Shown here: piece after piece, positions 8,698 to 16,571 of the stretch
How the letters are laid out: each line of letters begins with the position of its first letter
How positions within the stretch are numbered: position 1 is the stretch's first letter
Assembly: GCF_031846185.1 (NCBI RefSeq)
Contig: NZ_JAVRIF010000007.1
Location: 143,373 to 207,372, forward strand
Direction of reading: 5' to 3'
From: Thalassotalea_H castellviae
GTDB lineage: Bacteria; Pseudomonadota; Gammaproteobacteria; Enterobacterales; Alteromonadaceae
DNA: 64,000 nucleotides
The notes under the pieces: generated by a model
Told to the model about the DNA's origin: nothing
What the model saw: the letters and a program-made list of their open reading frames with translations, nothing else
The model's database searches: none
Made by a program: the position numbers and the translations under genes

Positions 8698-10368
8698 ATG
8701 TCGGAAGTTGAAAACCGTCCAACTAATTTTATACGCCAAATCATTGATGCTGATCTGGCAAGTGGTAAACACACCAGTGTGCAGACGCGTTTTCCGCCTG
8801 AGCCTAATGGATTTCTTCATATCGGTCATGCGAAGGCTATTTGCTTAAACTTCGGTATTGCTGAAGATTATAACGGCTTATGTAATTTACGTTTTGATGA
8901 TACTAACCCTGAAAAAGAAGACATCAATTACGTAAAATCGATCCAAGAAGATGTGAAGTGGCTAGGTTTTCAATGGGCAGGTGATATTCATTATTCATCA
9001 GATTATTTTGATCGCTTACATGCCTTTGCCATTGAACTCATTGAAAAAGGTTTAGCCTATGTGTGCTTTCTTAATGGTGAAGAAGCAAAAGAGTACCGTG
9101 GCACATTAAAAGCGCCGGGAAAAAATAGCCCATACCGTGATACTTCCGTTGAAGAAAATTTAGCCTTGTTTGAAAAAATGAAAAATGGCGAGTTTAAAGA
9201 AGGGGAATGTTCACTACGAGCAAAAATTGATATGTCATCAAGCTTTATGTGTATGCGTGACCCTATAATATACCGCGTGAGATTCGCTCATCATCATCAA
9301 ACGGGTGATAAATGGTGTATTTATCCTATGTACGATTTTACCCATTGTTTATCAGATGCCATTGAAGGGATCACCCATTCACTTTGTACACTTGAATTCC
9401 AAGACAATCGTCGTTTATATGATTGGGTACTTGAGAATGTGTCGATTGATGTAACACCTCATCAGTACGAATCTTCACGTTTAAACCTTGAATATACAGT
9501 GATGAGTAAACGTAAGCTCAATACTTTGGTTGATGAAAACTTAGTCAGCGGCTGGGACGATCCGCGTATGCCTACGATTGCAGCATTTCGTCGCCGAGGT
9601 TATACGCCAACGTCAATCCGTGAGTTTTGTAAACGTATTGGTGTAACTAAAATGGATAACACCATCGAAATGGGGGTTCTAGAAGCCTGTATTCGTGAAG
9701 ATTTAAATGATAACGCACCACGTGCCATGGCGGTACTTGATCCGATTAAACTCGTGATTGAAAACTACCCAGAAGGGCAAGTGGAAGAGCTAACGGTGAA
9801 GAATCATCCAAGTGATGAAAGCCAAGGCACGCGCATCGTACCATTTGCTCGTGAACTTTATATTGAAGCGGAAGATTTTCGTGAAGAAGCAAATAAAAAG
9901 TACAAACGTTTAGTACTTGATAAAGCAGTACGTTTACGTGGTGCTTACGTGATCACAGCTGTTCGATGCGATAAAGATGCCGAAGGTAAAGTTACCACAG
10001 TTTATTGTACCTACAATGAAGATACATTAGGTAAAAATCCTGAAGATGGTACTAAGCCAAAAGGCGTAATTCATTGGGTGGCGGCAGAGCAAAGTGTCGA
10101 TGCTGAAATACGTTTATACGACCGTTTATTTACCGTAGCAAACCCCGCAGCAGAAAGTGATTTTCAATCGGTAATTAACCCTGACTCATTAATTACTATT
10201 GAACACGCGAAAGTTGAGCCGTCATTAAAAAATGCAAAAGCTGAGCAAGCATTCCAATTTGAACGCCAAGGATATTTTTGTTTAGATAACAAGGATGCGA
10301 CAGCAGATAAACTCGTGTTTAATCGTACTGTTGGTTTACGTGATACGTGGGCGAAAATCTCAAGTTAG
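8698..10368 (+). CDS. glnS: Glutaminyl-tRNA synthetase
   Basis: A 556-residue class I aminoacyl-tRNA synthetase that charges tRNA-Gln. The ATP-binding HIGH motif is at residues 41-44 (PEPNGFLHIGH) and the KMSKS counterpart is VMSKR near residue 268. The tRNA- and glutamine-recognition segments (FDDTNPEKE, YPMYDFTHC, GWDDPRMPT) are intact. The C-terminal anticodon-binding beta-barrels run from about 340 to the end. The length matches E. coli GlnS (554). A GAGG ribosome site precedes the ATG. It is monocistronic, with its own promoter and a strong terminator downstream. Confidence 0.98.
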   Translation: MSEVENRPTNFIRQIIDADLASGKHTSVQTRFPPEPNGFLHIGHAKAICLNFGIAEDYNGLCNLRFDDTNPEKEDINYVKSIQEDVKWLGFQWAGDIHYSSDYFDRLHAFAIELIEKGLAYVCFLNGEEAKEYRGTLKAPGKNSPYRDTSVEENLALFEKMKNGEFKEGECSLRAKIDMSSSFMCMRDPIIYRVRFAHHHQTGDKWCIYPMYDFTHCLSDAIEGITHSLCTLEFQDNRRLYDWVLENVSIDVTPHQYESSRLNLEYTVMSKRKLNTLVDENLVSGWDDPRMPTIAAFRRRGYTPTSIREFCKRIGVTKMDNTIEMGVLEACIREDLNDNAPRAMAVLDPIKLVIENYPEGQVEELTVKNHPSDESQGTRIVPFARELYIEAEDFREEANKKYKRLVLDKAVRLRGAYVITAVRCDKDAEGKVTTVYCTYNEDTLGKNPEDGTKPKGVIHWVAAEQSVDAEIRLYDRLFTVANPAAESDFQSVINPDSLITIEHAKVEPSLKNAKAEQAFQFERQGYFCLDNKDATADKLVFNRTVGLRDTWAKISS

Positions 10369-10485
10369 CATGGCTTAATTACATACGAAGTTTACCAGGT
10401 TGTAAGCTAGGGTAAACCAAGTATTGAATCGAAAACGTTTAAATCTGCTGAATTAGCTAAGAAAGTTTTAAACAAATCGGTTTTG

Positions 10486-10523
10486 AAGGTGTAAGCTAAC
10501 ATTGATTAGTTTACACCTTTTTT
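10486..10523 (+). terminator. Rho-independent terminator of glnS
   Basis: A 14-bp stem with one G-U (arms 10486-10499 and 10506-10519, loop CATTGA) is followed by a T-run to 10523. Confidence 0.85.
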
Positions 10524-10573
10524 ATGACTATCATTATTAATTAGTTAAAAATTAAAATCTTAAGGAGAAGGAT

Positions 10574-11143
10574 ATGAAATACATCATGGTAGGCGTTGGC
10601 TTATTGATACTCTCAATTCAAAGTTTCGCAGAGCAATCGTTGTCGAAACCATTATTAGAGCAATATGTTTCAACGATTGAAAAATTTCAAGTACTTGAAG
10701 ACAAATACCCTGCAATGGAGTCTGAGTTTGAAAATGTGTTGCAAATGACGCCCAGTGCAGCAATTGATAAAATTAAAGGGATGCAAGCTTACAGCGACAT
10801 TGAAAAGATAGTGAAAGCAGCAGGATATGATAATTTTGAACAATTCTATCAGCAATCTTATCGTATCATGTCGAGTATGTTTGCGGTGCAAATGCAACAG
10901 ATGCCTGACAGCGTTGAGTCGATGGGTGCAATGTTAAACAGTACCATTGAGCGGATGAAAAAAAGCGGTATGCCGAGTGAAATGATCAGCAAAATGGAAA
11001 AAGAGATGGCTGAGCAAAAAGCGAATATCGACAGTATGGCCACATTAGCAAAAAGTGCGAGTGATGAAGATATTGCATTTATGAAAGAAAACATGATGTG
11101 GCTAATGAGCATTATGCCAACTGGCATAGCGAATAACCAATAA
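10574..11143 (+). CDS. Secreted Met-rich helical protein, unknown
   Basis: A 189-residue protein with a signal peptide (MKYIMVGVGLLILSIQSFAEQ, cleavage after SFA). The mature part is predicted to be all alpha-helical and is unusually rich in Met (about 20), Ser and Glu (for example VQMQQMPDSVESMGAMLN and GMPSEMISKMEKEMAEQ). There are no Cys residues. A strong AAGGAG ribosome site precedes the ATG. I recognise no family. Met clusters occur in some periplasmic copper-binding proteins, but the Met residues here are not in the usual MxxM or MxM repeats, so I do not assign that role. Confidence 0.7.
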   Translation: MKYIMVGVGLLILSIQSFAEQSLSKPLLEQYVSTIEKFQVLEDKYPAMESEFENVLQMTPSAAIDKIKGMQAYSDIEKIVKAAGYDNFEQFYQQSYRIMSSMFAVQMQQMPDSVESMGAMLNSTIERMKKSGMPSEMISKMEKEMAEQKANIDSMATLAKSASDEDIAFMKENMMWLMSIMPTGIANNQ

Positions 11144-11246
11144 CGTTTCGGTGAAGACTTCTTATAAGTGGGAATTTTTAGCCTGCTACGCAGTTTGAAC
11201 TTCCAGCAGCTTACTATTATAAATATCTATCTTTTAATATGAGCTG

Positions 11247-11507
11247 CTATTGCGAATTTTTAGATTCGTTAACTATCCAATCTCGAAATCGACTGATTGC
11301 TTGATCGTCTCTATACGTTTCTGGACAAACAAAGTAATAAGATTCTTCTTTCAGTGCCATATAATCATTTGCAACAATGAGTTTACCTTCTTGCAAAAGG
11401 GGATCAGCAAGCGGTCTATACATAGGAATTATTCCAAGACCATCCACAGCCGCTTGAGTCGCAACCGCTACATTTAAAAACATTCGATATGCCCTTATTT
11501 GATATTT
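11247..11507 (-). pseudogene. 3' remnant of a LysR-type transcriptional regulator
   Basis: Only the last 80 or so residues of a GcvA-like LysR regulator remain. The frame reads RMFLNVAVATQAAVDGLGII, then MYRPLADPLLQEGKLIVAND, YYFVCPETYRDD and FRDWIVNES, all typical of the end of the substrate-binding domain. The similarity begins just after an in-frame stop at 11508-11510 (minus strand). No DNA-binding helix-turn-helix or first half of the effector domain exists upstream. It lies divergent from an EamA exporter, the classic LysR-exporter arrangement, so the regulator of that exporter appears to have been lost by deletion. An ATG at 11483 could give a 78-residue peptide but has no ribosome site. 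Confidence 0.8.
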
Positions 11508-11550
11508 TTAGCAGGGTAAACGTTTCAAAATACTCAGTTAAAAACGAAGG

Positions 11551-11588
11551 CATTTAAACAAACTGTGTAGTATCAGTTTGTTTAAATG
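11551..11588. repeat. Perfect 15-bp inverted repeat upstream of the EamA gene
   Basis: Arms CATTTAAACAAACTG (11551-11565) and its exact reverse complement (11574-11588) are separated by 8 nt. It lies between the LysR remnant and the EamA start at 11651. No T-run follows on the plus strand. It could be an operator, an RNA hairpin or a scar of the deletion that removed the regulator. Confidence 0.8.
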
Positions 11589-11650
11589 TGTAGCTGTTTT
11601 TAGCCAAGCAAACTTTTTAAACTCATTGAAAATTTTCATAAAGTTTAATT

Positions 11651-12523
11651 ATGCTGAAAAAACTGATCCCTTTTCTTTTTGTCTTGCTGTGGAGCACGGG
11701 TTTTATTGGTGCTAAATACGGATTACCTTATGCTGCTACCGGTGATTTTTTATCCATAAGAACAATGGCTAATATTGCGGTGTTTGTTTTGTTAATTGTG
11801 ATTTTAAAGCAACCAAAACTGACTGTTAAGCAAATTAGTCATGCTATGGTCACAGGTTTACTAATCCATGGGGCTTATTTAGGTGGCGTGTTTGGTGCAA
11901 TTGAATACGGTATTCCAGCAGGATTAACGGCTATTATTGTCGGGTTACAACCGTTATTTACGGCGATGTTAGCGGTGTTTATTTTTAAAGAAAAAGTTAA
12001 TCACTGGCAATGGTTGGCATTAATTTTAGGGATGAGCGGTTTAATTTTAGTAGTTTCTGCGAGTTTAGCAATTACACATGTCTCGAAAAATGCTTTGTTA
12101 CTGGCTTTTATTGCTTTACTGGGTATTACCTTTGGAACCTTATACCAAAAGCGATTTTGTCAAAATCAGCCATTATTACCTTCGGTTTGTTGGCAGTATA
12201 TTGCTAGTTTGTTGATTTTTCTGCCTATTGTTTTTGTAAACGACACCCAACCTATCACATGGAATATTGAGTTTATCCTCTGTCTGGCTTGGCTAGTTTT
12301 AGCGCTTTCGGTTACCGCTATTTTGTTATTCATGTATATGGTTGAACGAGGAGATTCATCCAAGGTAACCGCTTATTTTTATTTAGTGCCACCTGCTACT
12401 GCGCTAGAAGCTTGGTTTTTGTTTGATGAGCAATTGGGGCTTTCAAGTATATTAGGTATGGTGTTATGTGCTATCAGTGTTTATGTCGTAAATAAACCAA
12501 CGAGAAATATTGTAGCCCCTTAA
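11651..12523 (+). CDS. EamA/DMT family transporter
   Basis: A 290-residue integral membrane protein with ten predicted helices in two EamA repeats. The first repeat opens with FLFVLLWSTGFIGAKYGL and the second begins near residue 145 (NALLLAFIALLGITFGTLYQKRF). The conserved end-of-repeat motifs are LQPLFTAMLAVFIFKEKVNHWQWL and PPATALEAWFLFDEQLGL. DMT-family EamA proteins usually export metabolites or amino acids; the substrate cannot be predicted. The regulator normally found divergent to such genes is reduced to a fragment here. The ribosome site is weak. It is a single gene. Confidence 0.88.
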   Translation: MLKKLIPFLFVLLWSTGFIGAKYGLPYAATGDFLSIRTMANIAVFVLLIVILKQPKLTVKQISHAMVTGLLIHGAYLGGVFGAIEYGIPAGLTAIIVGLQPLFTAMLAVFIFKEKVNHWQWLALILGMSGLILVVSASLAITHVSKNALLLAFIALLGITFGTLYQKRFCQNQPLLPSVCWQYIASLLIFLPIVFVNDTQPITWNIEFILCLAWLVLALSVTAILLFMYMVERGDSSKVTAYFYLVPPATALEAWFLFDEQLGLSSILGMVLCAISVYVVNKPTRNIVAP

Positions 12524-12625
12524 GCAAGAAAAATTTAATTTTTTTGAATGAAAATTTTGCTTGTTCGGGTCTATTGATATTCACATTAATTATCCTTTTT
12601 TCGTTATTAAAAAAAGCAGGGACCT

Positions 12626-13294
12626 ATGAACAAAACCATTATTTCTAGTGCATTACTTTTATTATCACTTTTTCAAATTACTGCATTACAAGCAAAAACA
12701 AATGCAATGGAGCAAACCGTTAAAAGCCAAGTTGCGGAAACCGCAGATCAAGTTTCACCTTTATTAAATGGTCAAATGATCCCTGATATCGCAGTGACAA
12801 CTGTAGAAGGAAATAATGTTCAGTTAGCAGATTATTTAAATGGTCAAAAAACAATATTATTTTTTTACCGTGGTGGCTGGTGTCCATTTTGTAATACTCA
12901 AATGGGCCAATTACAAGCCGTTGAAGGACAGTTAAAAAAATTAGGCTTTAAACTGGTTGGTATTTCTACTGATGCGCCTGACGATTTAAAGAAAAGCATT
13001 GATAAACGTAAGTTGTCTTATGATTTGTTATCTGATTATCAATCGAAAGTGAGCTCTGCATTTGGTTTATCATTTTTCACTTCTGAACAAACTACCAAAC
13101 GCTATTTAGCAAAAATGAATTTAAAAAATCCACTTCAAAAAAATCAGGCAGGGGATGAAAGATTAGTTTTGCCTGTGCCAGCAATTTACGTTATTGATAG
13201 TAAAGGCTTAGTACAATTTAATTATGTCAATCCTAATTATAAAGTACGATTACATTCTGATTTACTTTTAAAAGCTGCCGAGTTAGTTAAATAA
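12626..13294 (+). CDS. Exported AhpC/TSA-type peroxiredoxin-like protein
   Basis: A 222-residue protein with a signal peptide (cleavage near LQAKT, residue 23) followed by a thioredoxin-fold AhpC/TSA domain. The redox centre is FFYRGGWCPFCNTQMGQLQ with Cys86 and Cys89. Next come the strand VGISTDAP and the typical DYQSKVSSAFGL segment. The CPFC motif and RGGWCPFC context are those of the peroxiredoxin-like group that reduces peroxides or acts as a thiol oxidoreductase. Export to the periplasm is inferred from the signal peptide. An AGGGA ribosome site precedes the ATG. It is a single gene. Confidence 0.88.
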   Translation: MNKTIISSALLLLSLFQITALQAKTNAMEQTVKSQVAETADQVSPLLNGQMIPDIAVTTVEGNNVQLADYLNGQKTILFFYRGGWCPFCNTQMGQLQAVEGQLKKLGFKLVGISTDAPDDLKKSIDKRKLSYDLLSDYQSKVSSAFGLSFFTSEQTTKRYLAKMNLKNPLQKNQAGDERLVLPVPAIYVIDSKGLVQFNYVNPNYKVRLHSDLLLKAAELVK

Positions 13295-13617
13295 GAATCA
13301 TGGATAAGCGTAGGTCACAATGATGTTCACCAAGATAATCCGCGTTAAAATATTTTGAGTTATTTATCATTAACCTTACGCTTTCTGAAAAGAAAAACAG
13401 AAATATTCGCTAACAGTGCCTATAGTTGACAACATTTTAAAGCATCATGCCGTGAAAAATTTGCAACTCGGTAAATAATTCATTTATTCTTGGTAAATAC
13501 ATTGTTATTAACTTTATATCTTGCTGTTAATAATTTTTGTTTTGCCATATAAATAATATTGCGAAATTGAAAGTTGCATGAACTAAAGAATCTCTGTTTC
13601 TAAGGAAAACACACGGA
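13295..13617 (+). other. Intergenic region, 323 nt
   Basis: AT-rich spacer with no coding frame that I can support. An inverted repeat (TTATTAAC at 13505-13512, GTTAATAA at 13526-13533) followed by a T-rich run may be a weak terminator or part of the promoter of the next gene. I see nothing else in it. Confidence 0.4.
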
Positions 13618-14340
13618 ATGAAAACATTTAAATATCATCACGAAGATCCTGTCCCGTTAAGTAAAGCAGATCTATTTAAACTATTTAATGATAATCGTGT
13701 TTATAAATTCATCATTGAATTATTAGTCTCGCTTGGCAAAACTGATTTGCCTCAATGCAAAGTATTAGAGCCAGGCTGCGGCAATGGGAGCAAGTTGCGA
13801 TTTTTTAGTGAATTTAGAGTTCCACCTGAAAACTGTTACGGATTAGAAATTAGTGAAAAGGCGATAGAAATCTGTCAGAAGTGGTCACCTGCAGCAATGA
13901 ATTTTGATGTAGGCTCAGTAATGGATATGCATTACGAAGATAATTTTTTCGATCTCATTATATGCTCTGGCTTATTTGATTGCTTTAATGAAGATAAAGA
14001 TATAGGCAAAGTCAGTAAAGAGTTATCTCGGGTATTAAAAAATGATGGTATTGTATTTATTCTCGATATTAATGAAAATTTTAATAATTACTACCGTAAT
14101 AACCCTGCGGTAATGGCTAAAAACCTACGGCCCTTTAATAGCCAAACAGGTGAATTAGAAGCGTTACTCGAAAATGAGTTTACGGTTGTTAGTCGAGTCC
14201 CTTCTTTTGTCGTCGAGAATTATTTTAACTCTGATGGGGAATACGCATCCGTTTACGATCTTCCCAGTATTGATGCAAAAATTGATAAAGAAGAAATCAA
14301 ATGTGCTTACACATTATGGACATTTTTTAAAAAACTATAA
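13618..14340 (+). CDS. Class I SAM-dependent methyltransferase
   Basis: A 240-residue cytoplasmic protein. Motif I of the Rossmann-like fold is VLEPGCGNGSKLRFF (residues about 49-63). The acidic end of strand beta-2 is GLEIS, and motif post-I is NFDVGSVMDM. The strand DLIICSGLFDCF and the following ELSRVLKNDGIVFILDIN segment complete the methyltransferase core. The acceptor substrate is unknown. It resembles the Methyltransf_11/25 groups. The preceding AAGGAAAAC is a usable ribosome site. It stands alone, convergent with the trp operon and separated from it by a strong bidirectional terminator. Confidence 0.88.
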   Translation: MKTFKYHHEDPVPLSKADLFKLFNDNRVYKFIIELLVSLGKTDLPQCKVLEPGCGNGSKLRFFSEFRVPPENCYGLEISEKAIEICQKWSPAAMNFDVGSVMDMHYEDNFFDLIICSGLFDCFNEDKDIGKVSKELSRVLKNDGIVFILDINENFNNYYRNNPAVMAKNLRPFNSQTGELEALLENEFTVVSRVPSFVVENYFNSDGEYASVYDLPSIDAKIDKEEIKCAYTLWTFFKKL

Positions 14341-14414
14341 TTGATGTAACGCTGAGGATAAATGCTTAAGTTTATTATCACCAATTTGTGATTACCTAGG
14401 TAAAGTAAATGATT

Positions 14415-14447
14415 AAAAAAACCTGTTATTTAATAACAGGTTTTTTT
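14415..14447. terminator. Bidirectional terminator between the methyltransferase gene and trpA
   Basis: A perfect palindrome (AAAAAAACCTGTTA and its complement) with A/T runs at both ends acts on both strands. On the minus strand it ends the trp operon 16 nt past trpA. Confidence 0.92.
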
Positions 14448-14462
14448 ATTACACGTGAATAT

Positions 14463-15329
14463 TTATCTGAGTGTTGCTGCTTTCATTTGACTCACAAATT
14501 GATTTAATGCTGTTAGCATTGCATCATGATCGGCTAAATTATTTTCGATAATTTTAACAACGGCAGAGCCACTGATGGCACCCGAAGCTCCTGCATTTAG
14601 CGCATCTTTGACTTGTTGTGGTTGTGATATTCCAAAACCAATGACCGCAGGCGCGGCTTGATAGCTTTTTAGTGTAGCAATTAACTCATTTGCTAATGTG
14701 CTGGTTGATTTCTTAGATTGTTTGCTCTCTACAACATCAACTCCTGTAACGCCTGCACGGCTCAACACGTAAGTGTAACCGTGGCTGAATGATGAAACTT
14801 TTTTCAATGTTTCATCACTCGCATTGGGGGGAGCAATAAATATTGGTGCCACATTTGCTGCTAATGCTGCTTGTCTAAATTTTTCACTTTCACGAATAGG
14901 TAAATCAGCGATCAATACTGAATCAACGCCAGCATCGGCCATATCTTGATAAAATTTATCGATGCCTCTGGCAAACACTAAGTTGCCGTAAAGTAATAAA
15001 CCGATAGGTATGTGCGGTGCATATTCTCTCACTTGTTTTAAAATATCAATACAAACGTCAGTGTTTGTGCCAGTTGCTAATGCACGTTTTCCCGCTTCTT
15101 GTATGGTGATGCCATCAGCACTTGGGTCTGAAAATGGGATCCCTAATTCTAACGCATCTGCACCAGCATCAATTAACGTTTTGATGATCGCTAAAGACTG
15201 CTCTGGATTAGGATCGCCAATCGCGACAAAAGGAATAAATGCCCCTTCATTTTTTTCAGCAAGCGTAGCAAAACAATCGAGATAACGTTGTCCTGGCTTA
15301 TTTGTAATATCAACTGTTGATTGAGTCAT
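14463..15329 (-). CDS. trpA: Tryptophan synthase alpha chain
   Basis: A 288-residue TIM-barrel enzyme that cleaves indole-3-glycerol phosphate to indole and glyceraldehyde 3-phosphate; indole is channelled to TrpB. The signature DALELGIPFSDPSADG carries the catalytic Asp. The catalytic Glu region is FIPFVAIGDP, and the phosphate-binding segments are VIGFGIS and AISGSAVV. The C-terminus is slightly longer than in E. coli (268). It is the last gene of the operon, and its ATG overlaps the trpB stop by 1 nt (TAATG), which implies translational coupling. Confidence 0.97.
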   Translation of the reverse strand: MTQSTVDITNKPGQRYLDCFATLAEKNEGAFIPFVAIGDPNPEQSLAIIKTLIDAGADALELGIPFSDPSADGITIQEAGKRALATGTNTDVCIDILKQVREYAPHIPIGLLLYGNLVFARGIDKFYQDMADAGVDSVLIADLPIRESEKFRQAALAANVAPIFIAPPNASDETLKKVSSFSHGYTYVLSRAGVTGVDVVESKQSKKSTSTLANELIATLKSYQAAPAVIGFGISQPQQVKDALNAGASGAISGSAVVKIIENNLADHDAMLTALNQFVSQMKAATLR

Positions 15330-16570
15330 TATTTATTCTCCTTTTCAGCAGTCGCTTCTTCGGGGTGTAAAACGGTGTGAACGTGAGCTAAATCCTTATC
15401 GCCTCGTCCGGAAAGGTTGACTAAAATCACTGTTTCTTCCGTCGCGGCTTCTGCCATTTTTAATGCTTGAGCCAGCGCGTGTGATGATTCCAATGCCGGA
15501 ATAATCCCTTCGGTACTTGCTAATGTTTGAAAAGCGGCAAGGGCTTCATCATCATTAATAGGCACATATTGTGCACGGCCTGTTTCTTTTAAATGAGCAT
15601 GTTGAGGTCCTACCGCAGGATAATCAAGGCCAGCAGACACTGAGTATGATTCTTCAATTTGACCATATTGATCTTGCATAATATAAGTGTAATTTCCGTG
15701 CAGCATACCTTTAGTGCCCGCAGCAAGGGTTGCACCGTGTTTGTCGGTGTCTATACCTTTACCACCAGCTTCTACACCAATTAATTTGACTGATTCTTCA
15801 TGGATAAAATCATTGAACATGCCAATAGCATTTGAACCACCACCAACACAAGCAATCACATAATCAGGTAATTTACCTTCTTGTTTTAAAATTTGTTGTT
15901 TGGCTTCTTCACCGATCATTTTTTGAAAATCACGCACAATGGTCGGGAAAGGGTGAGGGCCTGCCGCAGTGCCTAGCAAGTAATGAGCATTATCATAGTT
16001 TGCTGACCAATCACGTAATGCTTCGTTTACTGCATCTTTTAATGTACCTGAGCCTGCCGTTACTGGAATAACAGTTGCTCCCATTAATTTCATACGAAAG
16101 ACATTAGGCTGTTGACGCTGGCAATCTACTGCGCCCATATAAACCCGACATTTCAAGCCAAGAAGTGAACAGGCAATAGCGGTAGCGACACCATGTTGAC
16201 CAGCGCCAGTTTCTGCAATGATTTCTTTCTTACCCATACGTTTAGCGAGTAATGCTTGGCCTAACACTTGGTTCGTTTTATGCGCTCCACCATGTAATAA
16301 ATCTTCACGTTTTAAATAAATTTTAGCTAACGGGTTTTTAGATAAATTTCTTGTGAGCGTTAAGGGGGTTGGTCGACCAGCATAGTTCGTTAATAAATCA
16401 TTAAACTCGTCGAGAAAGCTTTGATCTTGTTGTGATTCAATATAGGCTTGCTCAAGTTGTTCAAGGGCAGGGACTAATAATTCGCCAACAAACATACCGC
16501 CAAATTCACCAAAATAAGCGGGTAACGTTTGTTTTTCTGCTGACATATTTTCTACTGTTTTATTTGTCAT
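15329..16570 (-). CDS. trpB: Tryptophan synthase beta chain
   Basis: A 413-residue PLP enzyme that joins indole and serine to make tryptophan. The PLP-binding lysine lies in KREDLLHGGAHKTNQ. The PLP phosphate is held by CVGGGSNAIGMF, and GAGQHGVATA is also intact. The start at 16570 lies 1 nt past the trpC stop, with GGA upstream. A longer frame to 16615 exists, but it would run far into trpC and would add an N-terminus not found in the family. It forms an alpha2-beta2 complex with TrpA. Position and overlaps mark tight operon coupling. Confidence 0.96.
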   Translation of the reverse strand: MTNKTVENMSAEKQTLPAYFGEFGGMFVGELLVPALEQLEQAYIESQQDQSFLDEFNDLLTNYAGRPTPLTLTRNLSKNPLAKIYLKREDLLHGGAHKTNQVLGQALLAKRMGKKEIIAETGAGQHGVATAIACSLLGLKCRVYMGAVDCQRQQPNVFRMKLMGATVIPVTAGSGTLKDAVNEALRDWSANYDNAHYLLGTAAGPHPFPTIVRDFQKMIGEEAKQQILKQEGKLPDYVIACVGGGSNAIGMFNDFIHEESVKLIGVEAGGKGIDTDKHGATLAAGTKGMLHGNYTYIMQDQYGQIEESYSVSAGLDYPAVGPQHAHLKETGRAQYVPINDDEALAAFQTLASTEGIIPALESSHALAQALKMAEAATEETVILVNLSGRGDKDLAHVHTVLHPEEATAEKENK

Positions 16571-16571
16571 C

